Below are positions 13,452-20,784 of a DNA stretch of 34,318 nt, one piece after another. This DNA comes from JBAZGH01 sp041652935 (lineage in GTDB: Bacteria; Patescibacteriota; Patescibacteriia; Patescibacteriales; XYC2-FULL-47-12). The position numbers were made by a program, and so were the translations under genes. The notes beneath the pieces were generated by a model. That model was not told the DNA's origin, ran no database searches, and worked only from the letters and a program-made list of their open reading frames with translations. How positions within the stretch are numbered: position 1 is the first letter of the stretch; each line of letters starts with the position of its first letter. The stretch is from positions 1 to 34,318 of the forward strand of contig JBAZGH010000005.1 of assembly GCA_041652935.1 (NCBI GenBank). Direction: 5' to 3'.

Positions 13452-14249
13452 TTAAAATTTGTTCAATTTAGGAAGCTTTAAATTTTTATTGGCGATAATC
13501 AAATCAAACTTATCTCTTATGTTAAAATCCGCCCACTTATACGGCTTTAAATTAAAATCTAAAATCCGACCGCCCGCTTCTTTAACGAATAAAAGCCCGG
13601 CTGCTACATCATATAAATTACACTTTGGCGTATAATAAGCATCAGCTTTACCAGTTCCGACCCATGAACATTCAATGGTGGCCGAACCTATCTTCCTCAG
13701 CTCTTTTACCCGGCGATAAATATAATAAAAAATATCGGCCGTTCTTTTTTTATTTTTTTCCCCGCCCTCGCAGGTAACAAAATATGAATTTTTTAATTCT
13801 TTTATGCTGGAAACTCTTGCCCTACTTTTATGTCCGCGCTTAAAATCAATAACCCAGGCGCCCTTTCCCCGCCGCGCAAAAAATCTTCTGCCCAAAAAAG
13901 AAGCTTCCATTATTCCAAAGACCGGCTCTCCTTTGTGCCACAGCGCTATAGAAACGGTAAAAAAGGGATTATTATTTACAAAATTTCCGGTTCCGTCCAG
14001 CGGATCAATTATCCATAAATAATCCGAATGCTTATCAATCATACCGGTCTCCTCGGTAAAAATTGAGTGGATTGGAAAATTCTTCTCAATCCCTTTTTTT
14101 ATAATATCATCGGCGATATTATCATGGGCGGTCTTAAATCCTTTTGAAGTATTGCGCGCCAAACTATCGTCGGCATTGCCGAAATATTTTAAAAGCTCCC
14201 CGCCGGTCTTCTCAGCTGTTTTGACGGCAAAATTAAATTCTTCATTCAT
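13452..14249 (-). CDS. Inositol monophosphatase-family phosphatase
   Basis: 265 aa. Signature residues of the Li+-sensitive Mg2+-dependent phosphatase family: TEETG (metal-binding Glu), the strict WIIDPLDGTGNFVNNNPFF motif (DPLDGTxNF with metal-binding Asp residues), then GEPVFGIMEASFLGRRFFA, and the C-terminal site YDVAAGLLFVKEAGGRILDF where YDVAAG replaces the usual WDxAAG. The substrate could be inositol phosphate, PAP or fructose-1,6-bisphosphate and cannot be decided from sequence. It is expected to be cytosolic. Confidence 0.9.
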   Translation of the reverse strand: MNEEFNFAVKTAEKTGGELLKYFGNADDSLARNTSKGFKTAHDNIADDIIKKGIEKNFPIHSIFTEETGMIDKHSDYLWIIDPLDGTGNFVNNNPFFTVSIALWHKGEPVFGIMEASFLGRRFFARRGKGAWVIDFKRGHKSRARVSSIKELKNSYFVTCEGGEKNKKRTADIFYYIYRRVKELRKIGSATIECSWVGTGKADAYYTPKCNLYDVAAGLLFVKEAGGRILDFNLKPYKWADFNIRDKFDLIIANKNLKLPKLNKF

Positions 14250-14272
14250 AAAATTATGGATAAATATCTATA

Positions 14273-14860
14273 TTATTTACCATTATACCAGAGCCACCCA
14301 CATGATGCTAATATTATAAATAAAAATAATAAAAATTCCTTGGTTATATTTAGGTGTTCTTTTATATTATTAACTTTCTGATTCTTATCGGCATTTTGAA
14401 TATTCTCAACAGCGCTGGTGGCTTCTTCGGCTTCAATTTTAATGGCTGAAATTTGCGGCGCATGCGGGTCTATTGGTTTTACATTAAAATTTATAACATT
14501 GGAAATTCTGCTTGCCTGGCCCAACGCATTAAAACCAATTGCATAAACAAAATGCGGTCCTAATTTAAGATTCCATATTGACTGGTAAGAAAAATCGTTC
14601 TGATTAACATCAAACTCATCAGTTAAAACTCCATCAATGAGAATCTTGACTTTTTTTACTTCATTTAAAACCGAGCCTCTAATATACGGCTGTTTATAAT
14701 TAGTAAAATTATCTACAACTTCAAGCAATGCCGGCGGAGTAACCAATAAATCATCACGGCCTGTAAATCCCCCGTCAGCCACCGCATTTAAACAAAACAA
14801 AAAGCATCCGCAAGCGATGCTTAAAATTATTCCCCCTCTCATTATGAGAGTCTTTTTCAT
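14273..14860 (-). CDS. Exported, C-terminally membrane-anchored protein of unknown function
   Basis: 195 aa, family not recognised. The N-terminal signal peptide is MRGGIILSIACGCFLFCLNA after MKKTLI. The middle (about 40-130) looks like a single beta-sandwich module: PALLEVVDNFTNYKQPYIRG, VKKVKILIDGVLTDEF, LKLGPHFVYAIGFNALGQAS. This is similar to Ig-like domains of surface proteins with the pattern 'rG.v....kV.iylDg', seen in CPR envelope proteins. A linker and a C-terminal membrane helix (EFLLFLFIILASCGWLWYNG) follow, so the module should face outside. It lies 23 bp upstream of the IMPase gene start on the same strand. Confidence 0.75.
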   Translation of the reverse strand: MKKTLIMRGGIILSIACGCFLFCLNAVADGGFTGRDDLLVTPPALLEVVDNFTNYKQPYIRGSVLNEVKKVKILIDGVLTDEFDVNQNDFSYQSIWNLKLGPHFVYAIGFNALGQASRISNVINFNVKPIDPHAPQISAIKIEAEEATSAVENIQNADKNQKVNNIKEHLNITKEFLLFLFIILASCGWLWYNGK

Positions 14861-14960
14861 AGTCAGCTAACCTTATCTAATATATCAATCTCTCACAAGA
14901 GGAAAAGATGTGAAAAACATAATGACTTTATGGACTTTTGACTTTACGGACTTTACGGAC

Positions 14961-15338
14961 TCACAAGATATCCTTAAAATGCTCAATCTTCGCCGATTTA
15001 GTGGCTTTATTTATAAAAATCGTTATTAAATCGCAGCGCGGCTCCCGATGCCACAGCTTATATTTATCCAGATATTTTTGGATTGCCTGATTTAACCGCT
15101 GTTGTTTCACTCCCGCCACCGCCTCGCTTCCATCACCGTAATACTGCGATATTCTTGTTTTCACCTCCACAAAAACTAAAACATCGCCCTCTTCGGCGAT
15201 GATGTCAATCTCTTCATAACTGATTTTGCAGTTTCTCTCTATTATCTTATATCCGCGTTTTCTCAAAAAATCACACGCTAACTGTTCGCCAAAATTTCCT
15301 ATTTTTTTATTATTGTTTAGCATTATAGCATTATCCAT
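14961..15338 (-). CDS. YraN / UPF0102 family nuclease-fold protein
   Basis: 125 aa. Family pattern: GNFGEQLACDFLRKRGYKII, ERNCKISYEEIDIIAEEGDV and LVFVEVKTR. The E...D...EVK residues form the PD-(D/E)XK-like active site. The C-terminal half has the typical AVAGVKQQRLNQAIQKYL. The biochemical role of YraN is unsettled. The start overlaps the end of the thioredoxin/CcdA gene by 16 bp, implying translational coupling, and a second ATG five codons in is an alternative. Confidence 0.9.
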   Translation of the reverse strand: MDNAIMLNNNKKIGNFGEQLACDFLRKRGYKIIERNCKISYEEIDIIAEEGDVLVFVEVKTRISQYYGDGSEAVAGVKQQRLNQAIQKYLDKYKLWHREPRCDLITIFINKATKSAKIEHFKDIL

Positions 15339-16576
15339 TCCGGCTTAAAAATCAGCAAAATGCCAATTAACAAAATAATGATTCCTCCGATTAAATTAGC
15401 GGCCCGGACATATCTTTTGGAAATACCGGTTACCTGCAGAGTCAGCATGGCCGCTATGAATATCGCCAAATCATCAATAATATACATGAAAATATATACC
15501 AGCATATATCCATAATATTTCCAGACCGGCAAATTAGCCGCGCTTAAAACCGAAGTATAAATTGCCGGCAAACCGGCTGAACAAACTAATTCAACCATAT
15601 TAATCATTGCTGCTAATCCGATAATGCCGACAACCGCCAAGCTGAAGCTTTTTGCCTGGATTATATTCTTTATTTTATTAAATATTTTTGTCCTTTTTTC
15701 CCCTTCTATAACCTTGCAGGCGCCATTTCTATTTTTATAAAACTCCCTTAAATGGTAAACCCCGCTGGCAATGGCGGTTGCGCCGATTGCTACTCTGATC
15801 CAAAAAATAAATCCGATAAATAAAAATAAATTAAGCCAGGCGGCCATAAATAGAAAATATACCAGACCGGAACTTATAATAAAAATCATCCCAATCGCCC
15901 ACATCCGTTTTTTATTCTGCATACCGAGCAGCATGGAAATTAAAAACAACAGCACCCACATGGCGCAAGGATTAAAGCCGTCAATGAAGCCGATTGCGAG
16001 CGACAAACCCAATAAAGACGCTCCACGTAAATTCATTTCGCCAAAAAACGGCAGTTTAATTTTTTCCAGCTGCTGATTGTCGGCGATGCTCCGCGCTGTT
16101 TTATCGCCATCGCCTTGATTTTGGCTGCTGTTAATTATTGGACTGATAATATCCGGCGTTTTAGCGGCGTAATGATATTCAACTAATTGCCTTATTCTGG
16201 TTCCGGTCGTTTCTTCGTTGATAAAGCCGTTTACCACATTGCCGCTAATAAAAAGGACCGGCACGCCGCTCACTTGCCCTTTAATATCCAGCTCCTGAAT
16301 AATTTTATTGATTAACTCGGCATTTTCACGGTTATGCCAAACCTCGAAAGACTTTATCTGTAAATAATCATATTCTTTTTCCAATTTTTTTAAAAATATA
16401 TCTTCATCAGCACAATGCGGGCATTCTTCGCCGTAAAAAAAATAAGCGTTTAACTTGTAATCTTCCTGCAGAGATGCGGACAAATTATCTTGCGCGCCCG
16501 CAATGAAAGGAAGGGAAATGAAAAAACAAGAAAGTAAAATTACTTTTTTGATATTTGTTTTAAAATATTGAAGCAT
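15323..16576 (-). CDS. Thioredoxin-fold domain fused to a CcdA/DsbD-like membrane domain
   Basis: 417 aa. Signal peptide (about 1-28), then a periplasm/exterior-facing thioredoxin-like domain with CPHC at residues 52-55 (YGEECPHC) and a cis-Pro region (SGVPVLFISG). After a linker comes a 6-7 helix membrane part. LSLAIGFIDGFNPCAMWVLL carries the NPC motif of the CcdA/DsbD family, and MVELVCSAGLPAIYTSVL carries the partner Cys-Gly-Pro-like motif. This arrangement should move electrons from the cytosol to an extracytoplasmic thiol domain (inference from family). It lies in an operon after DUF5320 and DUF134. Confidence 0.88.
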   Translation of the reverse strand: MLQYFKTNIKKVILLSCFFISLPFIAGAQDNLSASLQEDYKLNAYFFYGEECPHCADEDIFLKKLEKEYDYLQIKSFEVWHNRENAELINKIIQELDIKGQVSGVPVLFISGNVVNGFINEETTGTRIRQLVEYHYAAKTPDIISPIINSSQNQGDGDKTARSIADNQQLEKIKLPFFGEMNLRGASLLGLSLAIGFIDGFNPCAMWVLLFLISMLLGMQNKKRMWAIGMIFIISSGLVYFLFMAAWLNLFLFIGFIFWIRVAIGATAIASGVYHLREFYKNRNGACKVIEGEKRTKIFNKIKNIIQAKSFSLAVVGIIGLAAMINMVELVCSAGLPAIYTSVLSAANLPVWKYYGYMLVYIFMYIIDDLAIFIAAMLTLQVTGISKRYVRAANLIGGIIILLIGILLIFKPEWIML

Positions 16577-16579
16577 ATA

Positions 16580-16888
16580 TTATTTATTATTAATTATTTT
16601 AATCGCTTTACCGTTGATTAAAGCATCACTGACTTTTTTATAAGCAGACGCTAAAATTCGTTGGAAAGTGCTTTGGGATGTTTTCATTGCGGCAGCGCAT
16701 TCATTTTGGTCTAAATTCTTAATATTTTTAAGTCGCAATGCTTCTACTTCCTCGGTTGTCAATTCAACCATTACTAAACTGCGCATAGGAATTCCTTGCG
16801 GTTTAAAATAGCTAACAATTGGATTAAATTTAATTCGCCGTCCTAATCGCGGTCTACCCGCTAATTGGCGACAATTCTGATTCTTCAT
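16580..16888 (-). CDS. DUF134 (UPF0251) helix-turn-helix protein
   Basis: 102 aa from ATG 16888. The family pattern is clear: CRQLAGRPRLGRRIKFNPIV, SYFKPQGIPM, then ELTTEEVEALRLKNIKNLDQ and a sigma-region-4-like HTH (NECAAAMKTSQSTFQRIL...A..KVSDALINGKAI). It probably binds DNA. The frame is open to 16912, but the internal Met places CRQ at the usual distance from the N-terminus. The gap to the next gene is 3 bp. The pairing with DUF5320 upstream recurs in many genomes (established genomic association), and here the operon also contains a thiol-redox fusion, so a redox- or metal-responsive regulator is plausible but unproven. Confidence 0.85.
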   Translation of the reverse strand: MKNQNCRQLAGRPRLGRRIKFNPIVSYFKPQGIPMRSLVMVELTTEEVEALRLKNIKNLDQNECAAAMKTSQSTFQRILASAYKKVSDALINGKAIKIINNK

Positions 16889-16972
16889 ATATCTATTATA
16901 AATCATAAACAAAAATAGACCAAAAAACTTGATCTAAGCTCAAGCTTTTTAGCCAACTTTTGCCGCTAAATA

Positions 16973-17134
16973 TTATTTAGCAGGCATGTTGCGTCCGCGC
17001 CGTCCACGGCCAAGGCCTGAGCCGCGCCGATTGTTTGCGTTTGTCGGAGCATCTTTGTCTTGCCGGCAATTTCCCAAACCTCGTCCGGTCATAGGCCCCC
17101 CTCCTTCCGGCCCGGTACCATCTAATCTAGGCAT
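16973..17134 (-). CDS. DUF5320 family small Gly/Arg-rich protein
   Basis: 53 aa. The N-terminus MPRLDGTGPEGGGPMTGRGL followed by GNC is the diagnostic DUF5320 opening. The rest is Arg/Gly-rich (RRGSGLGRGRRGRN). Function is unknown. The family sits next to DUF134 regulators and Fe-Mo-cofactor-type small proteins in many anaerobes. The start is supported by a GGGGGTGA ribosome-binding site 5-6 nt upstream and by a near-consensus promoter (17175-17203). It is GC-richer than its surroundings because of Gly/Arg codons. Confidence 0.88.
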   Translation of the reverse strand: MPRLDGTGPEGGGPMTGRGLGNCRQDKDAPTNANNRRGSGLGRGRRGRNMPAK

Positions 17135-17161
17135 ATTTATCACCCCCATTCTATTTTAAGA

Positions 17162-17203
17162 TAATTATATTATGAGTATATACCCATAATTATATTATGT
17201 CAA
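17162..17203 (-). promoter_or_regulatory. Promoter of DUF5320-DUF134 operon with repeated operator-like motif
   Basis: TTGACA (17203-17198), 17-bp spacer, TATACT (17180-17175). The direct repeat ATAATTATATTATG (17161-17174 and 17187-17200) flanks the -10, with GGGTATATACTC between. A symmetric site over the -10 would suit repression, perhaps by DUF134 itself. Confidence 0.7.
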
Positions 17204-17258
17204 GAGCGCAAAAAAACTGCCTAAAAAAGCAGCTAATAATAGCTTAAATTAAATAAAA

Positions 17259-17729
17259 TTATTTTTTTCTATTTCTAAACAAAAAAACAATTAAAATAAT
17301 AGTTCCGACGCTTATTAATATATCTGATAAGTTAAAAACCGGCCAAAATCGAAAATTTATATAATCAACCACATAACCATAGCGCAAACGGTCGATTAAA
17401 TTGCCAAAGGCCCCGGTTATGATAAATATTAAAGCGATTTCCCGCAAACCAAAACTTTTTTTAATGGATTTAAGTAGGTAATAAACTAATAAGCCGATAA
17501 TGAAAATTATAATCGGAAATGAGATAAATTGAGGCAATGGCAAACTAAATGCAATATTTTCGTTTTTATACAAATCAAAATAAAACCATTTTCTTATAAT
17601 AGTAACTCTTTGGTTGTATAAAGCGGAAAGCGCCCAAATTTTTAAAAAATGGTCTATGAAAAACAAAAAGAAGGCGCCAAATATAGCGGCGCCAATCTTT
17701 ATCTCCTTGTTTTTAATTATTTTAAGCAT
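17259..17729 (-). CDS. lspA: Lipoprotein signal peptidase (signal peptidase II)
   Basis: 156 aa, four membrane helices. The two catalytic Asp motifs are FGNLIDRLRYGYVVDYINFR (GNxxDR and VVDFI-like) and FNLSDILISVGT. The N-terminal FFIDHFLKIWA corresponds to the usual D..TK.W segment. It cleaves prolipoprotein signal peptides in the cytoplasmic membrane. It is two bases downstream of the DksA/TraR-like gene, so co-transcribed. Confidence 0.95.
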   Translation of the reverse strand: MLKIIKNKEIKIGAAIFGAFFLFFIDHFLKIWALSALYNQRVTIIRKWFYFDLYKNENIAFSLPLPQFISFPIIIFIIGLLVYYLLKSIKKSFGLREIALIFIITGAFGNLIDRLRYGYVVDYINFRFWPVFNLSDILISVGTIILIVFLFRNRKK

Positions 17730-17731
17730 TT

Positions 17732-18100
17732 TTAAGAACTTTGCAGTTTATTTTTGCAGGCAATACAGGCGCTGGAAACAGGGCGCGCCAATAATCTCTT
17801 TTCGCCTATTTCTTTTTTGCAGTATTTACAAATGCCATAGGTGCCGTCTTCAATTCTTTTCAGGGTAGAATCTATGTCTTTCATGTTTTTCTCCAATACA
17901 TCACTTACCGACAGATTGGTGGAATATATGTCTATTTCCTTAGCATTATCGTCATTAGTTGATCCAATATCATTAAAATTGGGGCGATGTTTTGCCTTAA
18001 TGTGCTTATCTTCCTTGGTAAAACGATTTAGTTCTGCTTCAATCTCTTTTTTCCTGGCTAAAAGCTCCTTTTTAATTTGCATTAATATCTTTTTGTCCAT
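17732..18100 (-). CDS. DksA/TraR-type zinc-finger protein
   Basis: 122 aa. N-terminal coiled-coil (KKELLARKKEIEAELNRF) and C-terminal four-Cys zinc finger: YGICKYCKKEIGEKRLLARP, then CIACKN (CxxC...CxxC). Family members bind RNA polymerase near the secondary channel. The acidic coiled-coil tip pair (DxxDxA) is not obvious here, with the tip region reading DIGSTNDDNAKEID. Activity like DksA is therefore uncertain. It forms an operon with lspA. Confidence 0.88.
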   Translation of the reverse strand: MDKKILMQIKKELLARKKEIEAELNRFTKEDKHIKAKHRPNFNDIGSTNDDNAKEIDIYSTNLSVSDVLEKNMKDIDSTLKRIEDGTYGICKYCKKEIGEKRLLARPVSSACIACKNKLQSS

Positions 18101-18204
18101 ATTTTTTCAGCTACTATATTCTTTTTAAAATCAATGAATTTTGCCTACTTTATAATATAATAGCTTATTTTTTCATAAAAAACAATACCTTATATTTATA
18201 AATT

Positions 18205-18232
18205 AAAAGAGGCCCTCGCGGGCCCCTCTCAA
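18205..18232 (-). terminator. Terminator-like hairpin
   Basis: On the - strand AGAGG-GGCCC-GCGA-GGGCC-TCT followed by TTTTAATTT, downstream of the small ORF at 18300-18401. Confidence 0.6.
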
Positions 18233-18299
18233 TATTTGAGAAAATAAATTTTTGAGCCTGTTGCGAGAGCCTCATCCCGAAGATTTTGTCCTCTTTCCA

Positions 18300-18401
18300 T
18301 TAATGAATAATAGAAACAGGAAATCCCTTCCCTTCAGGATAAAGAGCCTCTTTGCCGACTTCAAGAGTGCACTCCTCTACCATTCTAGTAGTAAAATTCA
18401 T
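18300..18401 (-). CDS. Possible 33-aa small protein
   Basis: ATG to TAA, starting MNFTTRMVEECTLEVGKEAL. No known family and no clear ribosome-binding site. The only support is an open frame in an otherwise empty stretch and a GC-rich terminator ~70 bp downstream. It could equally be part of a small RNA. Confidence 0.25.
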   Translation of the reverse strand: MNFTTRMVEECTLEVGKEALYPEGKGFPVSIIH

Positions 18402-18658
18402 TTGTATTAGATTTTTTAAATAAATTCTACCTTTGATTTTGTTTTTGTTTTTATCGGCCTATGTCGGCTATGACAGGCCAATGAAGGAACAGTAGAGAAG
18501 AAAAACTTGGCGCAAAGATTCTTGATCTTTGAGACAAATTTTTAAAATTGTTAATGTTCACTAATACTAACTTAATAATATCATATATTTGACAACCGGT
18601 CAATAAAATTATTGTTAGTTTTTTTAGCGATAATTGTACTAAAATTAAACAAAAAAAA

Positions 18659-18931
18659 TTATCCACAATTCAAAGTCCACAAAACTCTAGACAATAAATA
18701 TTATTTTTATAAAAGTTATCCACAATTTTGTGGACTTTTAAACATTTATGTTGATAACTAAAGTCTAGAATATTCTGGACTTTTAATATAGTAAAAACAA
18801 TTTATATCATAAATGAAAGTCCAGAAAAATATGGACTTTAGGATTTAAATAATTATGTAAAATTAAAATATATAATTAACTTCAATAAATATAGGTTTAA
18901 TTAATAAAAGTCCACTATTATGTAGACTTTT
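18659..18931. promoter_or_regulatory. DnaA-box-like sites and five AGTCCA palindromes (candidate DnaA-binding/origin-like region)
   Basis: TTATCCACA, the consensus DnaA box, occurs exactly at 18659-18667 and 18716-18724, with TTATCAACA (one mismatch) on the - strand at 18757-18749. Interleaved imperfect palindromes of form AAAGTCYA...TRGACTTT lie at about 18672-18691, 18723-18739, 18760-18783, 18816-18839 and 18906-18931. No dnaA or dnaN is in the window, so origin function is only a hypothesis. Confidence 0.4.
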
Positions 18932-18942
18932 ATTAATTATTG

Positions 18943-19014
18943 AGGTCACGGTGGGAATCGAACCCACGTATAACGGTTTTGCAAACCGTTGCCTTACCGC
19001 TTGGCTACGTGACC
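18943..19014 (-). tRNA. tRNA-Cys (anticodon GCA)
   Basis: Acceptor GGTCACG/CGTGACC, anticodon stem ACGGT/ACCGT with loop TTGCAAA (GCA), T-arm GGGTTCGATTCCC and discriminator T, the expected U73 of tRNA-Cys. Confidence 0.95.
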
Positions 19015-19189
19015 GTTCTATTTGTCTGCCTGCCAAATCCCGAGTACCTGGGAGATTAGGGGGAATTTTTATCAGGCCGTTGGACCATTGATAGTATAAT
19101 ATCAAAATACTCCTTAAAAGAAAAGAACCCGGGCTTTCGCCTAGGATCCCTTTCTTTTTTAATTTCACATGGGGGATGTATTTAAAAAA

Positions 19190-19933
19190 TTAATTATTAA
19201 TTATTGGCTCAGCTTCTTTTTCTACGACAACTTCAATACGGGCGCGCCTAACTCCAAAGCTCTTTGATTCTGCCTTGTCCAGCATCCAAACATCAACCCC
19301 GTCGGGATAACGAGGATTCATACGGTCGCGGACAACGAAAATACGGTTGCCGAACAGCTCGGGAATACGCACTTTTGTGCCGAATTTTAAAAAGTTCGCC
19401 GCAATAGTATCTTCAATGCCGTGCTCGCATACATTAAACATATTCGCGGTCGTGCAGGGGCTGCCATCTGTCTGGCCGGCCTCTGAATTATATGAAGTAA
19501 TGGTCCTTACACCCCAATCAACAAACTCATAATTATCAGCTGCTAAATAATTTAAATAAGGAGGTGATGTTTCCGCGCCCAAAATGATAAATCCCTCTTC
19601 GGAAACTGCCCTATTTTCCAGCATTTTTAATCCTTCTTTTACTAATTCGGTATCAATTTCGCTTAAAACAGCGCCATTTTCCGTAGTAATAACGACTATT
19701 TCATCTAAAATCTCATTTTCGCTACTGGCAACTGTTTCATCAGCAAAAACGGGAGTAAGGATGCCTGCGCTAAAGATAATTGTAGAAATCAATATAAAAG
19801 CTATTTTTTTAGCAATTTTTAACTTTTTGCCAATAACAAAAGCCTCATTAGAAAATTTAAACAACTTTTGCTGTTTTTCGACAAAAATTGGCTTTTTTAT
19901 GAATTTTTCTATAAAATTTTGGTAAAATTTCAT
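19190..19933 (-). CDS. 3D-domain (double-psi beta-barrel) exported protein
   Basis: 247 aa. N-terminal signal/anchor (KKIAFILISTIIFSAGILTP then VFADE). C-terminal 3D domain: RTITSYNSEAGQTDGSPCTT, DTIAANFLKFGTKVRIPELF, then VVRDRMNPRYPDGVDVWM. The three Asp of the 3D fold are in the GQTDGSP, RDRM and GVDVW segments. The domain is shared with MltA and Rpf/YabE proteins of cell-wall remodelling, so a wall-active role outside the membrane is likely. Regulation: a strong - strand promoter (20069-20042) and a leader containing an intrinsic terminator (19989-20022) and a TTTCGAAAA/TTTTCGAAA hairpin close to the start, so transcription attenuation is plausible. Confidence 0.85.
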   Translation of the reverse strand: MKFYQNFIEKFIKKPIFVEKQQKLFKFSNEAFVIGKKLKIAKKIAFILISTIIFSAGILTPVFADETVASSENEILDEIVVITTENGAVLSEIDTELVKEGLKMLENRAVSEEGFIILGAETSPPYLNYLAADNYEFVDWGVRTITSYNSEAGQTDGSPCTTANMFNVCEHGIEDTIAANFLKFGTKVRIPELFGNRIFVVRDRMNPRYPDGVDVWMLDKAESKSFGVRRARIEVVVEKEAEPIINN

Positions 19934-19988
19934 ATTTTTTCGAAAACTGATTAATTTTCGAAATTTTGGTATTTATTTTTAAAACAAA

Positions 19989-20022
19989 AAAATCCCAACA
20001 CAATATATAAATGAAGGGATTT
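19989..20022 (-). terminator. Intrinsic terminator in the leader of the 3D-domain gene (attenuator candidate)
   Basis: On the - strand AATCCC...GGGATT then TTTTTG, between the promoter (20042-20069) and the gene start at 19933. Confidence 0.6.
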
Positions 20023-20041
20023 TATTATTTTGTATATTACT

Positions 20042-20069
20042 ATTATAGCAGACTGGCCGAAAAAGTCAA
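20042..20069 (-). promoter_or_regulatory. Promoter of the 3D-domain gene
   Basis: TTGACT (20069-20064), 16-bp spacer, TATAAT (20047-20042) preceded by TGC (extended -10). Predicted leader about 100 nt. Confidence 0.8.
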
Positions 20070-20233
20070 CCCCATACAATCTATTTTTTATCTAAAACTA
20101 GCAATTTTTTATGTTAATAACTAATAAAATTATTATGATTTTTAGATAACTATTTTACTGGGTTAATGGTAAAGGATTGATTTTAACCTAACGTTGCATA
20201 TATAACATAACACGTATCACATAACAATTATAT

Positions 20234-20345
20234 CGTAAGGCGTTTTACCAAAACCGAAACTATGTGAGGAGATCGGCAAATACCACTGCCCCTTCCTCTT
20301 TTTTTATTTTGCATGGTTTGATTATATCACAAAAACCGCCTTACG
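20234..20345 (-). ncRNA. Possible small structured RNA between tRNA-Asp and the 3D gene
   Basis: CGTAAGGCG (20234-20242) and CGCCTTACG (20337-20345) form a 9-bp perfect long-range helix. On the - strand a TATAAT occurs at about 20320-20325 and GAGGA...TCCTC pairs inside. The strand is uncertain, and no known riboswitch class is recognised. Confidence 0.3.
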
Positions 20346-20359
20346 GCGATTTTAAAATG

Positions 20360-20434
20360 CGGGAGCGACGAGGCTCGAACTCGCGACCTCTTGCGTGACA
20401 GGCAAGCGCTCTAACCAAACTGAGCTACGCCCCC
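20360..20434 (-). tRNA. tRNA-Asp (anticodon GTC)
   Basis: Anticodon stem CTTGC/GCAAG with loop CTGTCAC (GTC), acceptor GGGGGCG/CGCTCCC with one G-U, discriminator G as expected for Asp. Last gene of a four-tRNA - strand cluster. Confidence 0.95.
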
Positions 20435-20517
20435 AATTTTGCATTTGGCAAAATTAATTTTCAATTTCTAATTTTCAATTTCCAAAATTAAAAATTATAA
20501 AATTAAAAATTTTTATG

Positions 20518-20590
20518 TCGGGGTGCTGGGACTCGAACCCAGTCTACATGGTCCCAAACCATGCGTGCTAGCCATTGACACTACACCCCG
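20518..20590 (-). tRNA. tRNA-Pro (anticodon TGG)
   Basis: Acceptor CGGGGTG/CACCCCG, anticodon stem CATGG/CCATG with loop TTTGGGA (TGG), T-arm GGGTTCGAGTCCC and discriminator A. Confidence 0.95.
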
Positions 20591-20617
20591 CATTCCCCGA
20601 CGAAGTCGGGATATATG

Positions 20618-20699
20618 TGCCGCGAGTGGGAATCGAACCCACACTCCCGAAGGAACAGGATTTTAAGTCCTGCGCGTCTACCAATTCCGCCATCGCGGC
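20618..20699 (-). tRNA. tRNA-Leu (anticodon TAA)
   Basis: Class II tRNA with an extended variable arm (GTTCCTTCGGGAGT region). Anticodon stem CAGGA/TCCTG with loop CTTAAAA (TAA), acceptor GCCGCGA/TCGCGGC and discriminator A. Confidence 0.95.
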
Positions 20700-20706
20700 A
20701 TATTTG

Positions 20707-20778
20707 AGCGGGTAACGGGAATCGAACCCGTATCTCTACCTTGGCAAGGTAATATAATAGCCATTATACGATACCCGC
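20707..20778 (-). tRNA. tRNA-Gly (anticodon GCC)
   Basis: Acceptor GCGGGTA/TACCCGC, loop TTGCCAA (GCC), T-arm GGGTTCGATTCCC and discriminator T. First gene of the tRNA cluster. GC-rich palindromes (20785-20860) lie upstream. Confidence 0.95.
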
Positions 20779-20784
20779 CTTCGC

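Larger units (their letters stand above)
18101..18942. other. 840-bp AT-rich intergenic block: small ORF/RNA unit and AGTCCA-palindrome cluster
   Basis: No conserved gene seen. 18205-18410 may hold a short - strand transcript with its own terminator. 18420-18480 has a hairpin (GGCCTATGTC/GACAGGCC). 18659-18931 is very AT-rich with two TTATCCACA boxes and five imperfect AAAGTC...GACTTT palindromes (separate entry). Confidence 0.6.

Noticed and set aside
18659..18931. Firm call of oriC
   Set aside because: Only two exact DnaA boxes and no dnaA, dnaN or rpmH nearby. Kept as a hypothesis only.
20240..20320. 28-aa - strand frame starting MQNKKRGRGSG
   Set aside because: Very short, no ribosome-binding site. 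The segment is better explained as a structured RNA or spacer.
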